DNA of 64,000 nucleotides from CALHVX01 sp964640725 (GTDB lineage: Bacteria > Pseudomonadota > Gammaproteobacteria > Pseudomonadales > Azotimanducaceae): positions 1-64,000 of the forward strand of contig CAZXIJ010000004.1 in assembly GCA_964640725.1 (NCBI GenBank), given 5' to 3'. The first letter of the stretch is position 1. Each line of letters begins with the position of its first letter. The notes below the pieces were generated by a model. The model was not told where the DNA came from. It did no database searches and saw only the letters and a list, made by a program, of their open reading frames with translations. Shown piece by piece: positions 54,006-63,552 of this stretch. The position numbers were made by a program, and so were the translations under genes.

Positions 54006-54953
54006 CTATTCCCAATCCTGCAGCATGCCCGGATCAGCCAGCAGCGACACCCTGTCATTGATGACATAGGTGACGGGCCAGACGCCGGTCCCTTGCAGCT
54101 GCCCGTCTTTGAGTCGCAACAGTGCCTGCTCCAGATCCGCCAGGTCGACACTGGACAGTACCGGCGGGCCCGGCGGCGTCGTTCGATGCGCGCCATAGAA
54201 CCGGACGTCCCCGGCGGTATGCCGCACCAGCGCCCGCGCCGTGGCCAGATAGTCCCGCAGGCTGGAGCCCGGCAAAAAGGCATAGAGCGGGCCTTCGTAC
54301 AGGTAGTCACCGGACAACAGCAGCTCGTTCTGCTCGTCCAGCAGGGAGATCGATTCCCGGGAGTGTCCGGGCGTATGCAGCACCGTAACGCTGCGGCCGC
54401 CGAGGTCTACAGCGGCGCCCGGCGCCCACCAGTGATCCACTCGCCAGCTGGGCACCGGAAAGCCTTCAACCGGCCCAAGGTGTTCAAGTTCTGTGAACGC
54501 CAATTCGCCGTCTCGGACACGAGCCCGCAGTTCCGGCAAGTCCACGACCGCGCGCTGCTCGAAGCGAATGCCGTTGCCCACATGGTCGTAGTGAAAGTGC
54601 GATGGCAGGAACACAACCGGCAGATCAGTCAGCGACGCCACCACCGGCCGGATGTCCCGCACCCCGGGCCCGGCATCAAACAGCAGCGCCCGGGCCTCCC
54701 CCACGATCAGGTAGTTGTAGTTTTGCTGGTAGTAGCGCGGCTCGCCGATCGCCCAGGTGTTGGGGGCAATCTCGTCCACCGTGTAGTAGTCATCGTGCCA
54801 GCGCGTGCCCGGCAGCTCAGGGGCGGGGTCCAGCAGCGCCGGCGGCTCGCCGCCGGACAGGCGCGCCACCTGATAGAACAGCGCTTGCCGCTGATCGACC
54901 GCCAGCCAGAGCAGCGCCAGACATCCGAGCAGCAGGAAGGCGAGCCATTTCAT
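54006..54953 (-). CDS. MBL-fold metallo-hydrolase, membrane-anchored or secreted
   Basis: 315 residues. The N-terminal hydrophobic helix (WLAFLLLGCLALLWLAV) acts as signal or anchor. The metallo-beta-lactamase motif HFHYDH is near residue 118. Further metal ligands are in LHTPGHSRESISLL, LSGDYLYEGPLYAF and FYGAHRTT. It begins EIAPNTWAIGEPRYYQQNYN, typical of glyoxalase-II-like family members. Substrate unknown. Confidence 0.87.
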   Translation of the reverse strand: MKWLAFLLLGCLALLWLAVDQRQALFYQVARLSGGEPPALLDPAPELPGTRWHDDYYTVDEIAPNTWAIGEPRYYQQNYNYLIVGEARALLFDAGPGVRDIRPVVASLTDLPVVFLPSHFHYDHVGNGIRFEQRAVVDLPELRARVRDGELAFTELEHLGPVEGFPVPSWRVDHWWAPGAAVDLGGRSVTVLHTPGHSRESISLLDEQNELLLSGDYLYEGPLYAFLPGSSLRDYLATARALVRHTAGDVRFYGAHRTTPPGPPVLSSVDLADLEQALLRLKDGQLQGTGVWPVTYVINDRVSLLADPGMLQDWE

Positions 54954-55038
54954 CCGGCCAGTGTACCGCAGCCCGCAGGCTGTACCGGCGCTGCAAAAAG
55001 CGCCACGCTGGCGCCTCGCCCCGAAGGGAGAAACTGGT

Positions 55039-55713
55039 TTGAAGCTGGCGAAACAGGCCCTGGACGTGGGTTTCTACACCGATCAGCTGGACGCTTCGCT
55101 GGCGTTCTGGCAGCAGGTCGTCCAAGCACCTTTTCGGGAGATGCTGCCCCTCGGACAGGGTTTGCGGCAACACCGGCACGCGATCGACGAGTCCGTGCTG
55201 AAGATCAATCACGCCCGGGACGGTTTGCCCATGGCAGGGCCCTGCGGCTATCGAGGGCTCACCGTCGCCCGGCCCGACCTTGCGGCGGCCCGACAGCTGA
55301 CGTCACCGGAGGGAACGGCGGTCACGCTTGTGCCGGCCGGAACCGGCGAGATCAGCCAGCTCGAAGTCACCGTGGTCGTATCGCATCTGGAGCGACACCG
55401 GCAGTACTGGGGAAAGGCCCTCGCGTTGCCAGAGGCTGCGCCCGGGGTGTTCGCAGCTGGCGCCTCCCGTGTGCGGCTGCAGCAGGGCGAGGCGGTCATG
55501 GATCCGCTGCAGCGCGCCGTGGGCTTCCGGTATCTGACCCTTCAGGTCTTTGACGTTCGCGAAGCTCACGCTGCGGTCATTGCCGCTGGCGGCACGGAGG
55601 GCATGGCGCCCGTCAGGCTCGGAGACGTGGCCCACATCAGCTTCGTGCGGGACCCGGACGGCAACTGGCTGGAGCTGTCTCAGCGCAAGTCGATCACCGG
55701 GACCCTCAACTGA
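55039..55713 (+). CDS. VOC-family protein (two-domain glyoxalase-like)
   Basis: 224 residues from TTG 55039, with GGGAG upstream; no ATG lies near the conserved start (KLAKQALDVGFYTDQLDASL). Two VOC modules are recognisable: ALDVGFYTDQLDASLAFWQQ with RQHRHAIDESVLKINHARD, then EVTVVVSHLERHRQYW with VGFRYLTLQVFDV and SFVRDPDGNWLELSQR. The last block holds the usual metal-ligand Glu. Substrate unknown. It lies 20 bp from the subtilase stop, tail to tail. Confidence 0.82.
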   Translation: MKLAKQALDVGFYTDQLDASLAFWQQVVQAPFREMLPLGQGLRQHRHAIDESVLKINHARDGLPMAGPCGYRGLTVARPDLAAARQLTSPEGTAVTLVPAGTGEISQLEVTVVVSHLERHRQYWGKALALPEAAPGVFAAGASRVRLQQGEAVMDPLQRAVGFRYLTLQVFDVREAHAAVIAAGGTEGMAPVRLGDVAHISFVRDPDGNWLELSQRKSITGTLN

Positions 55714-55733
55714 CGAGCCGGTCTTACGACCCG

Positions 55734-57822
55734 TTACTCCTGGGGAACCCAGCCATTCACGCTGGCCGTCTGAGCGTTGCTCCAGAGGAAGCCGTNNNNN
55801 NNNNNNNNNNNNNNNNNNNNNNNNNNNNNNNNNNNNNNNNNNNNNNNNNNNNNNNNNNNNNNNNNNNNNNNNNNNNNNNNNNNNNNNNNNNNNNNCGTTG
55901 CTCCAGAGGAAGCCGTCGGCCCAGAGCACGCCGTCTTCCCAGACATAGCCGCTGTCGACTTGCTCTGACAGCCCTTCAATGAAATAGGAGCCGTCTTCCC
56001 GTTGATTCGCCGGGCCGCGAAAATGCGCCTGTCCGGCGCGGTCGGCGACCACGTCAAGGCCCTGGTTGCCGCAGAAGTAGTTCTCCCCGGCGAGCGCGCC
56101 CGGTGCATTCACCAGACCAGCGCCTTGCTGGAACACCGAGTAGGCCAGCTTGCCGTCGGCATCGATGGCCGGGCGTGCGGTCGACATCAGTTTGCACTTG
56201 ACCTGGTCCGGGGTCAGGTCCGGCTCCGCCTGCAGCAGCAGCGCCGCCACGCCGCTGACGACCGCTGCGCTCTGCGAAGTACCGGACATGTAGTAATAGG
56301 AGTCGCCATCATGAAACGCGGGATGCGCCTTGGCGATCCGGCCCTTGCTATCCAGGATGCCGAGCAAACGACCGCCGGGCGCCACAACTTCCGGCTTTAC
56401 GAAGCCCTCGTGGGTAGGCCCGGCAGCGGAGAAGGAGGTCAGACGATCATCGGACCGGTCACCGGCGGTTCGGTTGTCGGTCATGGCGCCCACGGTAATG
56501 ACGTAGGGCACGTTCCCGGGCACACCGATCGTCATGGGGGCGGGACCGCTGTTGCCCGCGCTGGCCACGACCACGATGCCGGACTCCCAGGCTGCCATGA
56601 CTGCCTGATTCATGGGGTCGTCCCAGTAGTGCGACTGCGGCGGCGCGCTGAAGGACAGGTTCAGCACTCGAATGTTGTGCTCATCGCGGTTGTTCACAAC
56701 CCACTCGATGCCGCGAATGACATCCATGTAAGTGCCCGCACCGTCATCATCGAAGGCTTTGACGACCACGAGCGTCGCGTCCGGCGCAATGCCGTTGGGC
56801 TTGCCGCTGCCGTCCGCCCCCTCAGCGCGGCGGCTGGAGGCAATCAGGCTGGCCAGGTGCGTACCGTGGCCGTGCTTGTCGTCAACCTTTTTGAGATCGC
56901 CTTCCTTGTCATCGATGGCGTTGTAGCTGACCGCCCGGACGTCGCCGCTGATGTCTTTCTCCAGCCACTTCTCGCTCCGTTTATCGTGCCAGAGCCCCGT
57001 GTCCAGCACCGCAACACCCACCCCGGCGCCGGTGATGCCCTGCCTGTGGAGCAGATCGGCACCGACCATGGCCGGGAAGCGGGTGACCCGCGCCTTTTTG
57101 TCGACGCCCTTGGTATCGGTGGCCTCATTCAAAGGCTCGAGCGTGACTGCACAGTCGGCGCCAAAGCGGGCAGTCAGGGCATAAGCATCCTGGGCGGTCT
57201 CGATTTTATTCGCAAATTCCAGCTCGAGCTTAAGGGTCTCGCCTGGCTTGACGGTCCGATCGTCCTCCTTCCCTTTCCAGCCAGATGCCATCGTTGCTAC
57301 CGGCGCATCCATCTTGCCCTTGAACAGTTCGGCACCGCCCTTGATCTTCTTGAGTTCACCGTTGCTCCGCGGCCAGCTCGCAGAAAGGCTGCTGAGCACC
57401 AGGTTCGCACCGCCCTGATTCTCGATTTCCCATTTGATCTTCTTGTCCTTGAACTCCCGCTCGCCAAAGCCGGTCAACGCACAGCTTGCATCGCTGCCTG
57501 CCTGAGCGTCCGTTGATTCACCTTTCGCGTGATTCAGCTTGACCCGCTGATCCTGATGCGCGCGCAGCTGGTTCTCGGCCAACAGGGTTTCCAGCTGATT
57601 CGCCGTCAGCGATGCGCCGACGGCGCTGATGATCTTCAGTTCCCGCAGCACTTCGCCGCCTACCGCAGCGACCGCGGTGCGCAAGGCTTCGACCTCAGCG
57701 CCCTGGATAATGTAGTGCGCGCGCTGCTCCGGCTCGGCCTGGGCCAGCGGAGCGGCAGCGATCAGGGCTGCCGACAGCAGCAGCTTTCGGGGGAAGACGG
57801 ATTGTGGCTTGTTGCTTTTCAT
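55734..57822 (-). CDS. Secreted S8 (subtilisin-like) serine peptidase with C-terminal LW repeats, interrupted by a gap
   Basis: Signal peptide KLLLSAALIAAAPLAQA, then a propeptide-like region (AHYIIQGAEVEALRTAVAAV) and an inserted beta domain of about 130 residues (SCALTGFGEREFKDKKIKWE onward). The catalytic triad is Asp in VAVLDTGLWHD, His in HGHGTHLASLIA and Ser in SGTSQSAAVVSGVAALL. The C-terminal tail has GYVWEDGVLWADGFLWSN, then the gap, then GFLWSNAQTASVNGWVPQE and the stop. The same 21 bp flank both sides of the gap, so a tandem repeat was collapsed. Secreted protease; substrate and repeat length unknown. Confidence 0.9.
55775..55916. repeat. Collapsed tandem repeat encoding GFLWSN-type units, with gap
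   Basis: CGTTGCTCCAGAGGAAGCCGT occurs at 55775-55795 and again at 55896-55916, immediately on each side of the 100 N. In the subtilase frame it encodes GFLWSN. Together with the adjacent GVLWAD it suggests a repeat of about 12 residues (36 bp) with unknown copy number. Confidence 0.85.
55796..55895. other. Assembly gap (100 N)
   Basis: Placeholder inside the subtilase C-terminal repeat; true length unknown. Confidence 0.99.
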
Positions 57823-58084
57823 CGGACTCGGGGGCTCTGCGTTGGCGATGCCAGTGAACTGCAGCTTCCGTGCCCAATGCCTGTAAGAGAATATGAGAAA
57901 CACAACTGGCTCGGACCGACGCCAGAATGGCGCTTGCCGCGGGCTGCTGCCGGCGAAAAGCCGGCGGTCGCCCCCCAGAGGCCCGCGCTACCGCCAACTC
58001 TTGGTCCCGATGATCGTCGCCAACGCCGATTTCGGCGTCTCCGGAACAGAAATAATGGCGTCCCGGTCCGGAAGAGCGGCGCCT
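57823..58084. other. Intergenic region between acyl-CoA ligase and subtilase genes
   Basis: 262 bp without a convincing gene. On the minus strand, two hairpins follow the ligase stop: ACGCCGA-AA-TCGGCGT (about 58020-58035) and GCCGGC-TTTTC-GCCGGC (about 57951-57967). Neither has a T-run, so they are not standard intrinsic terminators. The promoter of the subtilase must lie in the more AT-rich stretch near 57880-57905. Confidence 0.35.
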
Positions 58085-59596
58085 TCAGTTCACGCTTTTC
58101 TCGACGCCTTCCCAGAACGGCGCCCGCAGCTCGCGCTTGAGGACCTTGCCAGGGCCCGACTTGGGCAGCGCTTCGTCCTGGAAGTCGACGCCTTTGGGCA
58201 CCTTGTAGCCCGCGATGTGCTCGCGGCAGTGCGCGATGATTTCTTCGGCCGCCACCGGCCCATGCTCCGGGCGAGGCACCACAACCGCGTGCACCGCCTC
58301 GCCCCACTTGTCGTCCGGCACGCCGAAGGCTGCCGCTTCGAGCACGGCCGGATGCTTGTAGAGCGCCTCTTCGACCTCGGTGCAGTAAACGTTTTCACCG
58401 CCGGACACGATCATGTCCTTGCTGCGATCTACCAGGTACAAATGACCGGACTCGTCCATGTAGCCCAGGTCACCGGTCCAGTAGGCGCCGTCCTTCAGCA
58501 CCGCCGCTGTCTGCTCCGGCTTGTTCCAGTACCCCTGCATGACGTTCGGGCCGCGACAGGTCACCTCGCCGACCTCGCCCCGGTCGCAGAGGGAGCCATC
58601 AGGCCGGAGTATCTCGATGCTGCTGCCGGGCACCGATGGCCCGCAGCTGCGCCCCTGATCCACATCCAGCAACGTTTGCTCGTGACGTAACACCGTCGCC
58701 AGCGGTGACAGCTCCGTCGCCCCGTACACCTCGACCACTTCAGTGTGCGGTATCGCCGCACTGAGCCGTCGCACCACTTCCGTGGGGATCGGCGACCCGC
58801 CGTGCGCGATGTAGGCCAGGGAAGCCAGGTCTCGCGGCCGGGCGTGCTGCTCTTCCGCCATGGCCGCCAGCATGGCAGGCACGCCGAGGGTATGAGTCAC
58901 CCCGTGCTCGGCGATGAGATCAAGCGCGGCCGCCGGATCGAAAGCCCCGAGGGTAATCTGCGGCGTCGTCTTCCAGATCGCCCCCAGCACGCCGTTGGAT
59001 CCTGCCGCGTGGAACAGCGGCGCGATCACCAGCTCGCGATCGTCTGGCTCGTGCGGCACGCACATGAGCCAGTGAAAGGTGTTGGCAATCAGATTGCGGT
59101 GCGACAGCATCACGCCTTTGCTCTTGCCGGTGGTGCCACCGGTATAGAACAGGCCGGCCAGATCGTTTTCGCTGATGTCCTGGCCCAGCGGGTAGAGCTC
59201 GCCGCCGGTGAGCAACGCCTCAAACTGCGTCATGTCCAGCACATGCTCGACACTGCCGCTAATCGCTGCGACATCCCGGTCTGCGATCAGGACTCGCGTA
59301 CCGGCATCTTCCAGCGCATAGCGCAGCTCGGGCTCGGCGTGCCGGGTGTTCAAGGGCACAACCACCAGCCCGCCGGCAGGTACGCCCACGTAAGTCTCGA
59401 TGTACTGGTGACTGTTGTTGGCAAGGATCGCGACCCGATCGCCGGACTCAAGCCCAAGCGCGCGCAGACCGCCGGCCAGCTTGGCGCACCGCTGGGCCAG
59501 CTCGCCAAAGGTGAAGCGTCGATCGCCGTCGATCACGCCGACCTTGTCCGCCGCCAACTGCTGCGCCCGGCGCAGCGGGTCTGCAAAGGTGTGCAT
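58085..59596 (-). CDS. Acyl-CoA synthetase (AMP-forming)
   Basis: 503 residues. ANL motifs are LFYTGGTTGKSKGVMLSHRN, EVYGATELSP, GPNVMQGYWNKPEQTAAVL, YWTGDLGYMDESG, VDRSKDMIVSGGENVYCTEVE and the C-terminal Lys in LPKSGPGKVLKREL. It resembles medium- to long-chain fatty-acid-CoA ligases. It is the last gene of an operon with an acyl-CoA dehydrogenase and a kinase-like protein, so it probably activates the carboxylic acid degraded by that pathway. Confidence 0.9.
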   Translation of the reverse strand: MHTFADPLRRAQQLAADKVGVIDGDRRFTFGELAQRCAKLAGGLRALGLESGDRVAILANNSHQYIETYVGVPAGGLVVVPLNTRHAEPELRYALEDAGTRVLIADRDVAAISGSVEHVLDMTQFEALLTGGELYPLGQDISENDLAGLFYTGGTTGKSKGVMLSHRNLIANTFHWLMCVPHEPDDRELVIAPLFHAAGSNGVLGAIWKTTPQITLGAFDPAAALDLIAEHGVTHTLGVPAMLAAMAEEQHARPRDLASLAYIAHGGSPIPTEVVRRLSAAIPHTEVVEVYGATELSPLATVLRHEQTLLDVDQGRSCGPSVPGSSIEILRPDGSLCDRGEVGEVTCRGPNVMQGYWNKPEQTAAVLKDGAYWTGDLGYMDESGHLYLVDRSKDMIVSGGENVYCTEVEEALYKHPAVLEAAAFGVPDDKWGEAVHAVVVPRPEHGPVAAEEIIAHCREHIAGYKVPKGVDFQDEALPKSGPGKVLKRELRAPFWEGVEKSVN

Positions 59597-59623
59597 GACT
59601 GTTTCCCCTTTTCTGTTGTCTGC

Positions 59624-61099
59624 TCAGCCGGCGGCCTTGCACGCCGTGCCGTACCCTGAATAGCGAGGCTGATCGATACCGGCCTGATTCACGACTGCAA
59701 AGCGAAGGTAGTCGATCAATGCTTGCGATTCCAGCGATTGGCCGCCCTCGCGCAGGGCGCGCACCAGCGCCCAGCGCCGCGCCAGCCGCTCGGCCTCGTC
59801 ACCGCTTGCTGGCAGTGCCGGATCGTTCTGCAGGACGCGCAATCGCGCCAGCTCGCCAGCCAGCAGCCCCGGCCCGGCGACAATCTCTCGCCGCGCCATA
59901 TCGAGGCTGTTGCCCGCGACCCGGGCCATGAAGTTCAGACGGCCGCTGGTGTGTGCCATGACCTCGTCGTGCAGAAAGTCGCGCACACTGGCGAGCAGCT
60001 CATCGACCGTCGGCATGTCGACCTGCGTGTCGTGCGCGGCTGGCGCCGTTGCCAGCAGCTCGCAAGGCCCGCTGATCAGCAGGTTCACGCAGTCCACCTG
60101 GCACTCGCTGGTGCGACGCCCAATAGCCGGGCGCTCGACGGTTTGGTCCGGGCCGTGCCGGTAGTGCTCCGCCATCCCCAGACAGCCGACGGCCCACCAG
60201 AAGGAGCCAAAGACCTCCCAGAAGCGCACCGCAGCAGGATCGACGGCGACACCGCAGGCGTCCTCGTAGCCCCGAAACAGGTCTTCCCGGGTGCCGAAGC
60301 CGCCCACCGGCAGCTCGGTCACCCCAAAGCGCCAGGAGTTGGTGCAGATCCAGCCCAGATCGCGCATGGGATCGCCGATATGGGCGAGCTCCCAGTCCAG
60401 CACGGCGACGATCTCATCTTCGTTGACCATGAAATTGCCGTTGCGGAAGTCGTTGTGCACCAGCGCCTGGCGCGGGCTCGCCGGCAGGTTGTCCTGCAGC
60501 CAGCGCCCGGCGTAATCGATCATGGGCTGCGGCGTGTCGTAGGCCTTGTAGCGGTCCCAGGTTTGCCGCAGAAAGTCCTCCGGGCTGGACGCGCTCAGCT
60601 GCGACCGCAGCCCCGAGGCATCGAGATCGATGTGGTGGATCTGCGCCATGATGCGGCCGCAGTCGTAGGCCAGGTGTTCCCGCAGCGCCGCAAAACGCTC
60701 ACCGCGGGCGATGCGAGCGCCCAATGCCTCGCCCTCGAGCCAGCTCATCACAAATCCGGCGCCAAGACCGTCGGCCTCTGCCAGCACGTAGCGCACCTCG
60801 GGTTCCGGCACACCGGCGGCGTGGGCGCTGCGCATGAGCTGGGCCTCGACCTCCAGGCCCGGGTGCGTGCTGGCCTGGCCCAGCTCGGCCGCGTGCGCAC
60901 GGATCTCGGCCGTGGTCATGCCGCCCGGCGCCCGGCGCATGGCCAGGGGCACGAGCCCCTCGGGCGTCTCGATCACCAGCCGATAGGTCTCCTGGCTGGC
61001 GCCGCCGGACAATCGCTCGGCGCTGACCAGGCGTTGGCAGTCCGGCAGTTCCCGAACCAGTATCGGCGCAAGGGCTGCCGCCAGCTCCGCGTCGCTCAC
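59624..61099 (-). CDS. APH-fold phosphotransferase fused to a DUF6285 domain
   Basis: 491 residues. The N-terminal 340 residues form an aminoglycoside phosphotransferase-like kinase domain of the ACAD10/11-associated type: VHNDFRNGNFMVN (catalytic loop) and VLDWELAHIGDPMRDLGWIC (metal-binding Asp). From about residue 365 a helical DUF6285-like segment follows (DELLASVRDFLHDEVM, FMARVAGNSLDMARREI). In other bacteria these are usually separate neighbouring genes. It lies 3 bp after the acyl-CoA dehydrogenase stop. The family link suggests phosphorylation of a hydroxy-acyl substrate before dehydrogenation; that is inference. Confidence 0.87.
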   Translation of the reverse strand: MSDAELAAALAPILVRELPDCQRLVSAERLSGGASQETYRLVIETPEGLVPLAMRRAPGGMTTAEIRAHAAELGQASTHPGLEVEAQLMRSAHAAGVPEPEVRYVLAEADGLGAGFVMSWLEGEALGARIARGERFAALREHLAYDCGRIMAQIHHIDLDASGLRSQLSASSPEDFLRQTWDRYKAYDTPQPMIDYAGRWLQDNLPASPRQALVHNDFRNGNFMVNEDEIVAVLDWELAHIGDPMRDLGWICTNSWRFGVTELPVGGFGTREDLFRGYEDACGVAVDPAAVRFWEVFGSFWWAVGCLGMAEHYRHGPDQTVERPAIGRRTSECQVDCVNLLISGPCELLATAPAAHDTQVDMPTVDELLASVRDFLHDEVMAHTSGRLNFMARVAGNSLDMARREIVAGPGLLAGELARLRVLQNDPALPASGDEAERLARRWALVRALREGGQSLESQALIDYLRFAVVNQAGIDQPRYSGYGTACKAAG

Positions 61100-61102
61100 C
61101 GG

Positions 61103-62380
61103 CTACCCCTTGACGCTGGCGACGCCCTTCGGCGCCTGCTGCGACATATAGCCGAACAGGTAGCCCGCGACCCGGCGCATCTGAATCTCTTCGGCGCCCT
61201 CGGTAATGCGGTAACGGCGATGGTGCCGGTAAATGTGCTCGAAAGGCTTGTGCCGGGAATAGCCCAGCCCGCCATGGACCTGCATCGCCCGATCCGCCGC
61301 CTCGCAGCACAGCCGGTTGGACCAGTAGTTGCACATGCTCACCTTGTCGCTCACAGCGAACGCGCCCAGCTTGTCCATCTGCCAGGCGGTCTTGTGAATC
61401 ATGGCTCGAAGCATCTCGCACTGCGTCTGCAGCTCCACCAACGGGAACTGAATGCCCTGGTTCGTGGACAGCGCCTTGCCGAAGGGTTTGCGGTGCTTGG
61501 CGTACTCAATCGACTCCTTCACGCAGAACTGCGCGGCGCCCAGGCTCGACGCGGCCTGACGGATCCGGTTTTCGTTAAAGAAGTGTTGGACAACCTGCAG
61601 GCCTTTGCCCTCGCCGCCAAAGATGGCGTCGTTCGGCACGCGCACATCCTTCATGCTGACGGTTCCGTGGTCCGTCGGCATGTTGAAGGTCCAGAGCATT
61701 TCTTCGACCTTGAAGCCCTCGGAATTGGTGGGCGTCAGGAAGCAGGTAATGCCGTCGCCATCGCCCGGCTTGCCGCTGGTCCGGGCGAATATCAGGTCGT
61801 ACTGTGCCTTGTGGATGCCGGTGTTCCAGGTCTTGGAACCGTTGATGACCCACTCGTCTCCGTCCCGGTGCGCGTTGGTTTCCATATGGGTCGCATCGCT
61901 GCCGTGCTCCGGCTCGGTGATGCCGAAGGCAAAGCCTCGACGGCCGTGCGCCAGGTCGTCAATCCACTCTGCTTTCTGGGCGTCGGTCCCGTAGCGAATC
62001 ATCAGCAGCAGGCCCACGTTGTTGCCGACGATGCTGTGTTCGTTCTGCAGGTCGTTGTGCAGACCGAGACCCTTTACCGCGAGATGCTCACGAATCACTG
62101 CCATCTGCAGATTGGTACCGTCTTTGCCACCGTACTCTTTCGGCGAAGCGAAGCGATAGTGCCCCGCCTCGTCGGCCAGGCGCTTGGCCTGCTGCAGCAG
62201 CTGCTCCCATTCCTCGTTGGGCAGACCGCCGCGTTCCCAGTCTGTGCGCGCGTCCTCCCGGCGATGATCGAAGAAACGGTTGTTGTCGTCCTTGTCCTGC
62301 AGCGGCTTGATCGTGCTTTCGATAAACGCGTCAAGCTCGTCCAGGTAGGCCTGCAAGTCCGCGGGGATGTCAAAATCCAT
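61103..62380 (-). CDS. Acyl-CoA dehydrogenase
   Basis: 425 residues. FAD and substrate motifs are GFAFGITEPEHGSDATHMET, VINGSKTWNTGIHKAQYDLI, ASSLGAAQFCVKESIEYAKH, RKPFGKALSTNQGIQFPLVE and the C-terminal VHGGLGYSRHKPFEHIYRHH. The N-terminus (DFDIPADLQAYLDELDAFIE) suits the ACAD10/11-like group. FAD-dependent alpha-beta desaturation of an acyl-CoA is expected. Its position next to an APH-like gene supports an ACAD10/11-type 4-hydroxyacid pathway. Confidence 0.92.
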   Translation of the reverse strand: MDFDIPADLQAYLDELDAFIESTIKPLQDKDDNNRFFDHRREDARTDWERGGLPNEEWEQLLQQAKRLADEAGHYRFASPKEYGGKDGTNLQMAVIREHLAVKGLGLHNDLQNEHSIVGNNVGLLLMIRYGTDAQKAEWIDDLAHGRRGFAFGITEPEHGSDATHMETNAHRDGDEWVINGSKTWNTGIHKAQYDLIFARTSGKPGDGDGITCFLTPTNSEGFKVEEMLWTFNMPTDHGTVSMKDVRVPNDAIFGGEGKGLQVVQHFFNENRIRQAASSLGAAQFCVKESIEYAKHRKPFGKALSTNQGIQFPLVELQTQCEMLRAMIHKTAWQMDKLGAFAVSDKVSMCNYWSNRLCCEAADRAMQVHGGLGYSRHKPFEHIYRHHRRYRITEGAEEIQMRRVAGYLFGYMSQQAPKGVASVKG

Positions 62381-62420
62381 GAGTTACTCCTGCTTCAATT
62401 CAAATGGGGCGAACGGGGAA

Positions 62421-62888
62421 TCACGGTTGGCTGAGGCGCGCCTGGGTATCTGCCGCCAGCGGCAGCTCGACGGCCTGGTCCAGGTTGCCTTTGCCAGGCA
62501 CAAAATTGATCTCGATGCGGGTGCCGCCTGGGTCTTCAAACAGCGCTGAGTAGTAGCCAGGGGCCCAGTCGTCGTCGCGCTGCGGGCCGTGCACCAGCCG
62601 GCCACCGAACCCGGGAATCGCCGCCGCCAGGGCATCGACATCCGCCTCGCTGCGGGCTCGCAGGCACAGATGATGCAGGCCGGCGCGGTAGGGGTCGAAG
62701 GGGGCGGCCGCTTGAGCCCGGCGAATGCCGATGCCCGTGCGTCCCCCCACGCAGTAGTACAGGTCGTCGGTATCGACCAGACAGGCCATCTGCAGGAACG
62801 GCAGCAGCCGGCCATAGAATTTCCGGGCAGCCGGAAAGTCGAGCACCGTGATATAGATGTGGGCAATGCCGTTGATGGCAATGCTCAT
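62421..62888 (-). CDS. VOC-family (glyoxalase-like) protein
   Basis: 155 residues. The VOC pattern is INGIAHIYITVLDFPAARKF, then AGLHHLCLRARSEADVDAL and YYSALFEDPGGTRIEINFVP. Conserved His and Glu fit metal coordination. It is the first gene of the acyl-CoA operon, about 40 bp before the dehydrogenase. Substrate unknown; an acyl-CoA epimerase-type role is possible but unproven. Confidence 0.85.
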   Translation of the reverse strand: MSIAINGIAHIYITVLDFPAARKFYGRLLPFLQMACLVDTDDLYYCVGGRTGIGIRRAQAAAPFDPYRAGLHHLCLRARSEADVDALAAAIPGFGGRLVHGPQRDDDWAPGYYSALFEDPGGTRIEINFVPGKGNLDQAVELPLAADTQARLSQP

Positions 62889-63012
62889 GGTCGTCCCCCC
62901 ACTGGTGAAGTAGCCTCACCTCGCGCAGGACTATATCATCCTGACCCTGCCTGCCGCCGTCAGGGCGACCGGCCCAACCCACCTTTTCACCTCCGGGAAA
63001 CAACGCGGTTTG

Positions 63013-63387
63013 ATGAAGTCCGCAGACGCCCAGCACCGCCTTGACCGATGGGCCATCGTGATTTCCGGACTCTGCATCGCGCACTGTCTGGCGATCCCGG
63101 CCACCCTGGTATTGCTGCCCGCCTTGAGCGCCGATCTCATTGCGGACCAGACGGCCACCCACTGGCTGCTGCTGGCCATCGCCGTGCCCATCAGCCTGCT
63201 CGCGCTCGGCAACGGCTACAGGCACACGGGCTCTGCCGTCGTTCTTGGCATTGGCATGCTGGGCCTGGCACTACTGTCCCTGGGCGTGTCCCACTGGCTT
63301 GGTCACGACGGCGAAATCCCGCTCACCCTCGCTGGGGGGGTCCTGCTGATCGTGGCTCACTGGCGGAACATGCGCCACACGCACTAG
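63013..63387 (+). CDS. MerC domain-containing membrane protein
   Basis: 124 residues from ATG 63013. Four hydrophobic segments are visible. The first helix has SGLCIAHCLAIPATLVLLPA, whose Cys-x3-Cys-Pro-like arrangement is characteristic of MerC-type proteins; HWLLLAIAVPISLLALGNGY and the final His-rich tail HWRNMRHTH follow. No mer genes adjoin. Many chromosomal MerC relatives are of unknown function, possibly metal-related. A terminator follows the gene. Confidence 0.82.
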   Translation: MKSADAQHRLDRWAIVISGLCIAHCLAIPATLVLLPALSADLIADQTATHWLLLAIAVPISLLALGNGYRHTGSAVVLGIGMLGLALLSLGVSHWLGHDGEIPLTLAGGVLLIVAHWRNMRHTH

Positions 63388-63401
63388 AGCAACCCCGAGC
63401 G

Positions 63402-63425
63402 AAAGCTGGTAAGCGCCAGCTTTTT
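63402..63425 (+). terminator. Rho-independent terminator after the merC-like gene
   Basis: AAAGCTGG-TAAGCG-CCAGCTTT forms a perfect 8-bp stem that merges with a TTTTT run, 15 bp after the merC-like stop. Confidence 0.75.
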
Positions 63426-63552
63426 GACAGACGACCACTGTTTACCCGGCTGCGGGCTGGCTCAGCAGGGAGTCTGTGCGCTTGCGCACAGGTGGAGCGC
63501 GATGCCCTGCGTATCCTGCTAGGCGGATATGACAGGACAGTTCCGCCCACCC

